From contig JANDLU010000022.1 in assembly GCA_024330215.1 (NCBI GenBank), positions 1 through 44,383 of the forward strand: a stretch of DNA of 44,383 bases, written 5' to 3'. The position numbers and the translations under genes are program-made. This document shows, piece after piece, positions 15,748-22,334 of this stretch (position 1 is its first letter; each line of letters opens with the position of its first letter). Under the pieces are notes generated by a model, which saw nothing but the letters and a program-made list of their open reading frames with translations, had not been told where the DNA came from and searched no databases. The stretch comes from Candidatus Gaiellasilicea maunaloa (lineage in GTDB: Bacteria > Actinomycetota > Thermoleophilia > Gaiellales > Gaiellaceae).

Positions 15748-15753
15748 TAGCAT
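15748..15753 (+). promoter_or_regulatory. Candidate -10 (TAGCAT) for the second ATP-grasp gene
   Basis: TAGCAT ends 6 nt before the GTG at 15760, again the leaderless spacing; no ribosome-binding site is visible. Confidence 0.45.
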
Positions 15754-15759
15754 CGCGCG

Positions 15760-16968
15760 GTGTCCACCGTGCTTCTCGTCGGCGCCGGCCGGCATCAGCG
15801 GCGCGCGATCCTGCGCGCGCAGGAGCTTGGGCTGCGCGTCGTCGCCGTGGACAGGAACGCCGACGCGCCTGGCCTGCAGGTCGCAGACGTCGCCGAGGCG
15901 GTCGACTTCACGGACGTCGCGGCTGTCACCGAGGTGGGGCGGCGGCACGCGGTCCACGGGGTCCTGACCGTTTCGGCCGATCGTGCGGTACCCGTCGTCG
16001 CGGCGGTCGCGGAGGCACTCGGGCTGCCCGGAATCGGCGTCGAGACCGCCCATCTGATGACGCACAAGATTGCGATGCGCCGGACGCTCGCCGACGCGGG
16101 CGTGCCGCAGCCGCGGTTCGCGGCTGCGCGCGACCTCGGGAGCGCGCGCGCGGCGCTCGAGAACGTCGGGCTGCCGGCAGTCCTGAAGCCCGTCGACTCG
16201 GGCGGCCAGCGCGGGATCTTCTACCTCGAGACCGTCGACGACCTGGACGCGCATCTGCACGCGGCGCTCGCGGCCTCGACGACGGGGGAGGCGATCGTCG
16301 AGAGCTTCCACGACGGACTCGAGCTGAACGGGATCGTGATCGCGCGGGACGGCGAGGCGATTCCGCTCACGCTCTCCGACCGGCTCCGCCCGCCGGGAAT
16401 CGGCTTCGGCGTCGGCTGGATCCACATCTACCCGGCCTCGATCTACGGCGACGTGCTCCAGGAGGCGGAACGGATCGCGAGCCACGCTGTGCACGCGCTC
16501 GGCCTCCGGAACGGGATCGCCTTCCCGCAGCTGCTCGTCTCCGACGACGGCTCGGTGCGCGTGGTCGAGGTGGCCGCGCGGATCCCCGGCGGCCAGATGG
16601 CCGATCTCGTCCGCCACGCCGTCGGCGTCGATCTCGTGGAAGTGGCGTTGCGACAGGCGCTCGGGGAGGAGATCCCGGACGAGCTCGTGCTGCCGCGCTT
16701 CGAGCAGCCGCTCGCGATCCGGTTCCTGACCGCCGAGCCGGGGCCGCTGCCGATCGGGAAGGTGACGCGGATCGGCCCCCTCGAGCCGGTGCTCGCGGCC
16801 GCCGGCGTCGTCCAGGCCGACACCTATCTCCAGGAGGGCGAGACGATCAGGCCGGTGAGGCTCGACGGCGACCGCCGCGGCTACGTGATCGCGACCGCGG
16901 ACACCTCGGTGGAGGCGTTGCAGCGCGCGGAGGATGCCGCGCGGCTGCTGGAGGTCGAGGTCGAGTGA
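15760..16968 (+). CDS. ATP-grasp carboxylate-amine ligase (second copy)
   Basis: A 402-residue ATP-grasp ligase, paralogous to the gene at 3033. The pre-ATP-grasp part is TVLLVGAGRHQRRAILRAQELGLRVVAVDRN. The ATP-binding part includes AVLKPVDSGGQRGIFYL, and the metal-binding end VVEVAARIPGGQMADLV. About 100 further residues form a C-terminal domain (KVTRIGPLEPVLAAAGVVQADTYLQEGE) typical of amide-forming members such as LysX/PurK relatives. It starts with GTG and shares a GTGA overlap with the methyltransferase. It could attach an amino acid or organic acid to a sugar amine. Confidence 0.86.
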   Translation: MSTVLLVGAGRHQRRAILRAQELGLRVVAVDRNADAPGLQVADVAEAVDFTDVAAVTEVGRRHAVHGVLTVSADRAVPVVAAVAEALGLPGIGVETAHLMTHKIAMRRTLADAGVPQPRFAAARDLGSARAALENVGLPAVLKPVDSGGQRGIFYLETVDDLDAHLHAALAASTTGEAIVESFHDGLELNGIVIARDGEAIPLTLSDRLRPPGIGFGVGWIHIYPASIYGDVLQEAERIASHAVHALGLRNGIAFPQLLVSDDGSVRVVEVAARIPGGQMADLVRHAVGVDLVEVALRQALGEEIPDELVLPRFEQPLAIRFLTAEPGPLPIGKVTRIGPLEPVLAAAGVVQADTYLQEGETIRPVRLDGDRRGYVIATADTSVEALQRAEDAARLLEVEVE

Positions 16969-17588
16969 GCGATCCGCGCGCGCAACTCGTGGCGGACGGC
17001 TACGACTCGATGATCGACACCTGGGAATCGTGGAAGGCGCAGATCACGGACGACCCGAGGAAGCAATGGTGCGCCGAGCTCGCCGCGCGGCTCTCCCCAG
17101 GCGCACGTGTACTCGAGCTCGGCTGCGGGGGCGGAACGGAGGAGACGCGGGTGCTTGCTTCCGGCTTCCGGCTCACGGGCGTCGACCTCTCGCCGGCTCA
17201 GCTCGAGCGGGCGCGCCGGCGAGTTCCAGACGGCGAATTCCGGCCGGGCGATTTCACGGCGATCGATTTCGAGCCCGGCAGCTTCGAGGGCGTGGCCGCC
17301 TTCTACTCGTTCAACCACGTCCCGCGGGCGTTGCTCGGGGATCTCTTCGAACGGATTCACGCATGGCTCGTCCCGGGAGGCTGGTTCCTGGCGACGCTGG
17401 GTGGGAGCGATCTGGAGGACTGGACCGGGGAATGGCTCGGCGTGCGGATGTTCTTCTCAGGCTGGCCGCCCGAGACGAACCGGCGGCTCCTCGCGAAGGC
17501 CGGCTTCGAGCTCGAGCGGGACGAGCTCGTCGCGATCACCGAGCCCGAGGGGAAGGCGACGTTCCAGTGGGTGCTGGCCCGGCGATGA
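16965..17588 (+). CDS. Class I SAM-dependent methyltransferase
   Basis: A 207-residue methyltransferase of the Methyltransf_11/25 type. Motif I is VLELGCGGGTEETRVLASG (near residues 48-66) and the acidic SAM-ribose position is in LTGVDLSPAQLERA. Motif II/III-like sequence is VAAFYSFNHVPRALLGDLFERIHAWLVPGGWFLATLGG. It probably methylates a small molecule or sugar, given its overlap with the ATP-grasp gene and the deacetylase that follows. The stop is directly followed by the palindrome at 17589. Confidence 0.88.
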   Translation: MSDPRAQLVADGYDSMIDTWESWKAQITDDPRKQWCAELAARLSPGARVLELGCGGGTEETRVLASGFRLTGVDLSPAQLERARRRVPDGEFRPGDFTAIDFEPGSFEGVAAFYSFNHVPRALLGDLFERIHAWLVPGGWFLATLGGSDLEDWTGEWLGVRMFFSGWPPETNRRLLAKAGFELERDELVAITEPEGKATFQWVLARR

Positions 17589-17611
17589 CTTTGTGTTGCA
17601 ACAACACAAGC
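17589..17611. repeat. GTGTTG-CAA-CAACAC palindrome (site 3)
   Basis: TTGTGTTG (17591-17598) pairs with CAACACAA (17602-17609) around CAA. It begins immediately after the methyltransferase TGA and has the same ACTTT left flank as site 1. Confidence 0.75.
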
Positions 17612-17668
17612 GCGATTCCCCTTGCTCGCCGCGGCCCCACCACGCGGGTTGCGGTCGAACCGAGAAAA

Positions 17669-17691
17669 GCTTGTGTTGTTCCAACACAAGC
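17669..17691. repeat. GTGTTG-TTC-CAACAC palindrome (site 4)
   Basis: A perfect 10-bp-arm palindrome: GCTTGTGTTG (17669-17678) and CAACACAAGC (17682-17691) around TTC. It shares GCTTGTGTTGTT with site 2 and forms an inverted pair with site 3, centres 80 bp apart. Confidence 0.75.
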
Positions 17692-17712
17692 TCTCTCGCG
17701 GCGGACGCTGTC

Positions 17713-18354
17713 GTGAGCTGCGCGTTCGACTTGGCGCACTACCGCGAGCTGATCGAAGTGGCGAAGGCGGGCGGCTACCGGTTCGCGTTCTTCGAGGGGG
17801 CGCCGGCCGGGGGCGATCTGATCCTCCGCCACGACGTCGATCTCTCGCTCGACGCGGCGCTGCGCATGGCCGAGCTCGAGGCCGAGGCGGGCGCCGCCGC
17901 GACCTATTTCCTGATGACGGGCTCGACCTTCTACAACCTCTCCTCGACGGAGGGCGAGCGCGCGCTCGAGCGACTACGGGAGCTCGGCCATCGCGTCGGG
18001 CTGCACGCGGTCTATCCGCGCGTCGAGCTGGACGAGCGCTTCGAGCGCGTCGTCGCCTGGCACAACCCCGATTCGGAGTACATGCGCGCGCCGATCGAGG
18101 GCGCGATCAACGTGATGGAGTCGCCGTGGTTCGATCCGAAGACCTACCGCTCGGACTCGAACCAGCATTGGCGCTCCGGCTGCCCGCACGAGGAGCTGCG
18201 CGTGGGCGCCTTCCCCTGGCTCCAGCTCCTCACCCACCCGGAGATCTGGGTCTACCCCGGCGACCGGATGGGCGAGACGATGCGCGCGATGCTCGAGGAG
18301 GAGAAGGAGCGCCGCCTCGACCAGCTCGTCGAGGACCGGATCGATCTCTCGTGA
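17713..18354 (+). CDS. Polysaccharide deacetylase-like (WbmS-type) protein
   Basis: A 213-residue protein with a NodB-like start, LILRHDVDLSLDAALRMAELEAEAGAAATYFLMTGSTFYNL. The HDVD motif holds the metal-binding Asp/His, and the second block is LGHRVGLHAVYPRVEL. It matches WbmS-like proteins of O-antigen clusters, thought to remove acetyl groups from sugars. A GTG at 17713 is chosen: it follows the palindrome pair, and upstream in-frame sequence is the palindromes themselves. No signal peptide is seen, so it is likely cytoplasmic, acting on a precursor. Confidence 0.8.
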   Translation: MSCAFDLAHYRELIEVAKAGGYRFAFFEGAPAGGDLILRHDVDLSLDAALRMAELEAEAGAAATYFLMTGSTFYNLSSTEGERALERLRELGHRVGLHAVYPRVELDERFERVVAWHNPDSEYMRAPIEGAINVMESPWFDPKTYRSDSNQHWRSGCPHEELRVGAFPWLQLLTHPEIWVYPGDRMGETMRAMLEEEKERRLDQLVEDRIDLS

Positions 18355-18371
18355 ATCGCCTTGTGCGACGC

Positions 18372-18518
18372 ACCGTCGTTTGCGAACACGTCCGGGGTCA
18401 AAGCCCGGCCACGTCCCGTGTGGCCAGTGCCGTCTCTCTACGCCGCGAAACGATGCGCTCTGTTGCACGCGGCGCACACGTCCGGGCTTTGACCCCGGAC
18501 ACGTCCCTCGCTGACAGT
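18372..18518. repeat. Inverted pair of REP-like hairpins
   Basis: Left half: ACCGTCG (18372-18378), 9 nt, ACGTCC, then the hairpin core GGGGTCAAAGCCCGG ending at 18408. Right half is the inverse, core 18482-18499, ending in TGACAGT at 18518. The core is TCCGGGGTCAAAGCCCGG in both. The halves face each other across about 75 bp of unrelated sequence. It fills most of the gap between two plus-strand glycan genes and has no coding potential. Confidence 0.75.
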
Positions 18519-18555
18519 GGATGAGCGAGCGCGGAATTCGTCGGAAGCTGGGACC

Positions 18556-19590
18556 GTGGCTACGCTGAAGGAGATCACCGTCCTCGTCTCCGCGTCGGGA
18601 GCGCCCGGTACCGCCGCGCTACTCGAGGGCCTGCGCGCGAACGGCGAGCGGACCGTTCGGCTCGTCGGAACGGACATGAGCGAGCGCTCGATCGGCCGCC
18701 ACCTCTGCGATGCCTTCCATCTCGTCCCGGCCGGCTCCGATCCCGGCTTTGCGGACGCGATCCTGGAGGTGGTCGAGCGCGAGGGCGTCGACTGCGTGCT
18801 GCCGCAGTCGTCGTTCGACCTGGAGGGCCTCGCAGCGCACAGGGACCGTTTTCCGGTGCCCGTGCTCGTCTCGAGCCCGGACACGATCCACCGCTCGAAC
18901 GACAAGGCGGAGACCTACGCGCTGCTGCAACGGCTCGGGATCGCCGGGCCGGACTTCCGACGGGTGAACGGCGCGCGGGAGGTCGAAGCCGCGGCGCGCG
19001 AGCTCGGCTACCCCGATCGGCCGGTCTGCTTCAAGCCCGTCTTCTCATCCGGCTCGCGCGGCTTTCGCGTCCTCGATCCGACCGTCGATCGCGCGCACCA
19101 GCTCCTGAACGAGCGGCCCGGCTCGGTGGCGATGCGGCTCGAGGAGGCGGTCGAGCTCCTGCCGGAGGAGGGCGGGCCGGACCTACTCGTGATGGAGCTC
19201 GCGACAGGCGCTGAGCGGACGATCGACGGGATCGCGGACGGCGAGCGGGTCGTGCTCGGCCATCCAAAGGCGCGGGAGGCGATGCGCGCCGGGCTCGCGA
19301 TGTACTTCGTCACGCTCGAGGACGAGGCGCTGATGGAGACCGCCGACCGGCTCGTCGCCGAGCTCGCGATCGAGCACTTCTTCAACATCCAGCTCGTCGG
19401 CGAGCACGTGATCGAGATTAACCCGCGGATCTCGACGATTGTCTACCAGGAGGACCTGAACCTGGCCTACCTCGGCGTCAAGCGCGCGCTCGGCGAGATC
19501 TCGGACGAGGAGCTCGTGGCGCTCCGCTCGCGCGTCCGGCCGGGCCGGACGGCGCTTCGCTACTTCGATCAGGTCGAGTGGGACGCGTAG
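18556..19590 (+). CDS. ATP-grasp (carbamoyl-phosphate synthase-like) protein, third copy
   Basis: A 344-residue ATP-grasp protein of a different subtype. The N-terminal Rossmann part is TVLVSASGAPGTAALLEGLRA with VGTDMSERSIGRHLCD. KAETYALLQRLGI leads into the ATP site (VCFKPVFSSGSRGFRVLD), and the metal-binding end is FFNIQLVGEHVIEINPRIS with E and N ligands. Such CarB-like proteins occur in surface-polysaccharide clusters with unknown substrates. GTG at 18556 is preferred; a GTG at 18517 lies inside the repeat element and has no ribosome-binding site, whereas GGAAG lies before 18556. The stop is part of the hairpin at 19588. Confidence 0.82.
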   Translation: MATLKEITVLVSASGAPGTAALLEGLRANGERTVRLVGTDMSERSIGRHLCDAFHLVPAGSDPGFADAILEVVEREGVDCVLPQSSFDLEGLAAHRDRFPVPVLVSSPDTIHRSNDKAETYALLQRLGIAGPDFRRVNGAREVEAAARELGYPDRPVCFKPVFSSGSRGFRVLDPTVDRAHQLLNERPGSVAMRLEEAVELLPEEGGPDLLVMELATGAERTIDGIADGERVVLGHPKAREAMRAGLAMYFVTLEDEALMETADRLVAELAIEHFFNIQLVGEHVIEINPRISTIVYQEDLNLAYLGVKRALGEISDEELVALRSRVRPGRTALRYFDQVEWDA

Positions 19591-19670
19591 GAGGGCTTGG
19601 CGAAACGAACGCTGAGCCGTCGGGCAGCGGCGCACCCCGCCGACGAGGGACGTTCCGCCAAGCCCTCCTA
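19588..19670. repeat. 83-bp foldback between convergent genes, carrying both stop codons
   Basis: TAGGAGGGCTTGGCGAAACG (19588-19607) is repeated inverted at 19651-19670 with one mismatch, giving 20-bp arms around 43 bp. The left TAG is the stop of the ATP-grasp gene and the right TAG, read on the minus strand, is the stop of the permease remnant. It may serve as a bidirectional terminator, but the long conserved arms also suit a small mobile element. Confidence 0.65.
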
Positions 19671-20217
19671 ACGATCGATCGAGCGGTACTTCCGCACCGC
19701 GAGCGGTGCGAAGACGGCGAGCAGCCCGACGGTACAGAGGATCGAGAGCAGGAACGGATGATCGCCAGGAAAGCCCGACGTGAACGGATTCGGGTTGCCG
19801 AAGAGCTCGCGCGTCGCGGCCGTGAGCGCGCTGAACGGGTTCCACTCGGCCACGGGTCGCAGCCAACTCGGGAGCGTCGAGGTCGGCACGAACGCGTTCG
19901 AGAGGAACGTCAGTGGAAAGACGATCAGGAAGCCGAGTTGCTGACCGACCTCGACCGAGGGTACGAGCAGGCCGACCAAGACGCCGATCCAGGCCATCGC
20001 GAAGGTGAAGAAGAGCATCAGCGCGACCGCCAGAAGAAAGTCGCCGACGTTCGTGTGCACGCGCCAGCCGACGACGAGGCCGGAGAGCATCAGCACGACG
20101 AGAATGCCCGTGTTGTAGATCACGTCGGAGACGGTGCGGCCGCTCAGCACCGCCGAAGCGCGCCATCGGCAGCGAGCGGAAGCGGTCGATCAGGCCGTCG
20201 GCGACCGCTGCCTTCAC
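19668..20217 (-). pseudogene. ABC-2 permease (DrrB-like), N-terminally truncated and frameshifted
   Basis: The C-terminal half (LSGRTVSDVIYN to RKYRSIDR) has four hydrophobic segments and the family's VFPLTFLSNAFVPTSTLPSWL. Upstream, a GTG at 20217 overlapping the ATPase stop gives VKAAVADGLIDRFRSLPMAR, the mid-protein motif of DrrB, but in a different frame. One extra base at 20156-20157 (AA on the plus strand) separates them. About 100 N-terminal residues with the first membrane helices are missing entirely. A translational start inside the remnant could give a 160-residue fragment, unlikely to work. Confidence 0.75.
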
Positions 20218-21182
20218 GCTGCCTCCTCGTCCGGTTGCTCCTCCGCAGCCCGGCCGGTGAGCGCGAGGAAGACGTCGTCCAGCGTCGGCCGCCGAAGCGC
20301 GATGTCGTCGACCGCGATCGCGGCCTCTCCGAGTTGGCGCACGACCTCCACGAGTTGCGCGGCGCCGCCGTCGGCCGAGACGGTAATCCGGCGGGTGTGC
20401 TCCTCGACCGTGCTGCTCCCGCCGGGCGCGAGCAGCTGAGCGGCGCGCTGGATCTCGGCGGGATCGTGCACGACGACCTCGATCCGCTCGCCCCCGACCT
20501 GCGACTTCAGCTCGTCCGCGGTGCCGCGCGCGATGATCTTGCCGTGGTCGACGACCGCGATCTCGTTCGCGAGCTCGTCGGCCTCCTCCAGGTACTGCGT
20601 CGTCAGGAGAAGCGTTCCGCCCTCGCGCACCTGCGCCCGGATCACATCCCACATCCCGAGCCGGCTGCGCGGGTCGAGCCCCGTCGTCGGCTCGTCGAGG
20701 AAGAGGAGCCGTGGCCGGCCGATCAGCGCGCTCGCGAGGTCGAGGCGGCGTCGCATCCCGCCGGAGTAGGTCTTCGCGACCCGGTCGGCGGCGTCCTCGA
20801 GGAGGAAGCGCTCGAGCAGCTCGCCTGCACGGCTTCGCGCTTCGTTGCTCGAGAGCTGGTAGAGGCGGCCGAACATCCAGAGGTTCTCGCGGCCGGTCAG
20901 GTTCTCGTCGACGGCCGCGTACTGGCCCGAGAGCCCGATCGAGCGGCGGACGGCCTGCGCGTCGCGGACGACGTCGAGGCCGCCGACGCGTGCCGTGCCG
21001 GCGTCCGGCCGGAGCAGCGTCGTCAGGATCCGGACCGTCGTCGTCTTGCCGGCGCCGTTCGGCCCGAGCAGGCCGAGCACCGTGCCCTCCTGCACCTCGA
21101 GGTCGACGCCGTCGAGCGCCCGCACCTCGCTCTTGCGCGATCGGTAGACCTTGACGAGACCCTCTGCTTCGATCGCTGCCAT
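20214..21182 (-). CDS. ABC transporter ATP-binding protein, DrrA-like
   Basis: A 322-residue ATPase of the daunorubicin-resistance (DrrA) family. Walker A is GPNGAGKTT near residues 40-48, the Q-loop region is SGQYAAVDENLTG, the signature is YSGGMRRRLDLA and Walker B is LLFLDEPTTGLD. The C-terminal DrrA extension ends RRPTLDDVFLALTGR. It would power an ABC-2 exporter, but its partner permease next door is broken, so it is either unemployed or shared with another permease. ATG at 21182, with TAGCCT 6 nt upstream. Confidence 0.92.
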   Translation of the reverse strand: MAAIEAEGLVKVYRSRKSEVRALDGVDLEVQEGTVLGLLGPNGAGKTTTVRILTTLLRPDAGTARVGGLDVVRDAQAVRRSIGLSGQYAAVDENLTGRENLWMFGRLYQLSSNEARSRAGELLERFLLEDAADRVAKTYSGGMRRRLDLASALIGRPRLLFLDEPTTGLDPRSRLGMWDVIRAQVREGGTLLLTTQYLEEADELANEIAVVDHGKIIARGTADELKSQVGGERIEVVVHDPAEIQRAAQLLAPGGSSTVEEHTRRITVSADGGAAQLVEVVRQLGEAAIAVDDIALRRPTLDDVFLALTGRAAEEQPDEEAA

Positions 21183-21188
21183 CTCGCC

Positions 21189-21211
21189 AGGCTACGTGAC
21201 GCCCGTATCCT
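21189..21211. promoter_or_regulatory. Divergent -10 pair between the ABC ATPase and the GT4 gene
   Basis: Minus strand: TAGCCT (21194..21189), 6 nt before the ATG at 21182. Plus strand: TATCCT (21206-21211), 8 nt before the ATG at 21220. Only 37 bp separate the start codons, so both messages must be nearly leaderless. Confidence 0.5.
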
Positions 21212-21219
21212 CGCCCGCG

Positions 21220-22170
21220 ATGACCGATCCGACCGAGCTCCGCGTCGTCCACTGCCCCGTGAACACCGCCGGTGTGCCGTGGGCGAGCGTCCAGGCACTC
21301 CGCGCGCGGGGCGTCGACGCCCGCCTCGTCGTCTTCGAGCGGTACAAGCTCCACCCCGAGGCCGACTGGTCGCTCGAGATCCCAAGTAGCAGTCCGTTAC
21401 TCGGCAGGCAGGCGCGCCAGTGGGCCGCGTTCGCGCGTCTGCTCACGCGCACAGACGTCTTCCACTTCGTCTTCGGGCTGACGCTCGTGCCCCAGTCGCT
21501 TCAGTTTCCGATCCTCCGGGCGGCGCGGAAGAAGTCGGTGATGCACTACCTCGGCTCGGACATCCGCGGCAAGTCTCCCTCTCAGCTCGCCTATGGCCGC
21601 AAGGCAGACGCGCAGATCGTCGGCTCCTACGACGCGATCCGCTGGGTGCCGGAGGCGGAGGTAATACCGCCTGGGATCGACCTCGCGCGGATCGCGCCGG
21701 CGCCGCCCTCGAATCGCGCACGCCCGCTGATCGTCCATGCGCCCTCGCACCGCGGCCGGAAGGGAACCGAGCACGTGATCGCGGCGTGCGAGGGGCTCGA
21801 CGCCGACCTGGCGCTCGTCGAGGGGTTGCACCACCACGAGGCCCTCGAGCGCTACCGAGCCGCCGACATCGTCGTCGACCAGTTGAACGCGGGCTGGTAC
21901 GGGCTCTTTGCGGTCGAGGCGATGGCGCTCGGCAAGCCGGTCGTCACGTTCCTCCACGACGACGCCGTTCGCCGCACCGAGGAAGCGTACGCGACGCGCG
22001 TGCCGATCGTGAACGCCACGAAGGAGACGCTGCGCGAGCAGCTCCGCGAGCTCGTCGGCTCGGCCGACGAGCGCCGCCGCATCGGCGCTACCTCGCGCGC
22101 GTATGTCGAGCGGGTGCACGATCTCGAACGCGGCACCGACCGCCTGCTCGATCTCTACGCTCGCCTGTAA
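21220..22170 (+). CDS. Family 4 glycosyltransferase
   Basis: A 316-residue GT-B enzyme. The N-terminal part has RVVHCPVNTAGVPWASVQALRARG and the C-terminal part the GT4 E-x7-E region, GWYGLFAVEAMALGKPVVTF, with IVHAPSHRGRKGTEHVI as the mid-domain. The ATG at 21220 is chosen over an in-frame ATG 69 nt upstream because the extension lies in the promoter of the divergent gene. It is followed by the MITE-like segment and a flippase gene, so it is probably part of the glycan pathway. Donor unknown. Confidence 0.86.
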   Translation: MTDPTELRVVHCPVNTAGVPWASVQALRARGVDARLVVFERYKLHPEADWSLEIPSSSPLLGRQARQWAAFARLLTRTDVFHFVFGLTLVPQSLQFPILRAARKKSVMHYLGSDIRGKSPSQLAYGRKADAQIVGSYDAIRWVPEAEVIPPGIDLARIAPAPPSNRARPLIVHAPSHRGRKGTEHVIAACEGLDADLALVEGLHHHEALERYRAADIVVDQLNAGWYGLFAVEAMALGKPVVTFLHDDAVRRTEEAYATRVPIVNATKETLREQLRELVGSADERRRIGATSRAYVERVHDLERGTDRLLDLYARL

Positions 22171-22332
22171 GTGCGCCTGCCGCCAATGTCATCCGCGCCT
22201 CCGCCGGCTGTAAAGCGGCGCGTCGCGGCGTCCTCAGTCGCGTCCATAGCTCCAGCTTTGAACGCTCCCTGCGTCCTTGCGTCGCTTGCCTTTCGCGCGG
22301 CGGAGGCACGGCAACGTCACCGGCTGGCGCAC
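22171..22332. mobile_element. 162-bp MITE-like element with imperfect inverted ends
   Basis: GTGCGCC at 22171, directly after the TAA of the glycosyltransferase gene, is repeated inverted as GGCGCAC ending at 22332. Pairing continues over about 36 nt (27 matches), including GCCTCCGCCG (22197-22206) against its complement (22298-22307). The sequence lacks good codon structure and ends 2 bp before the flippase ATG. No transposase and no clear target duplication were seen, so this is a tentative call. Confidence 0.45.
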
Positions 22333-22334
22333 CG

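Noticed and set aside
21385-21401. AGTAGC-AGTCC-GTTACT, an imperfect palindrome with a rare TTA codon in the GT4 gene
   Set aside because: One mismatch in six-base arms, a 5-bp centre and no partner; it could be chance.
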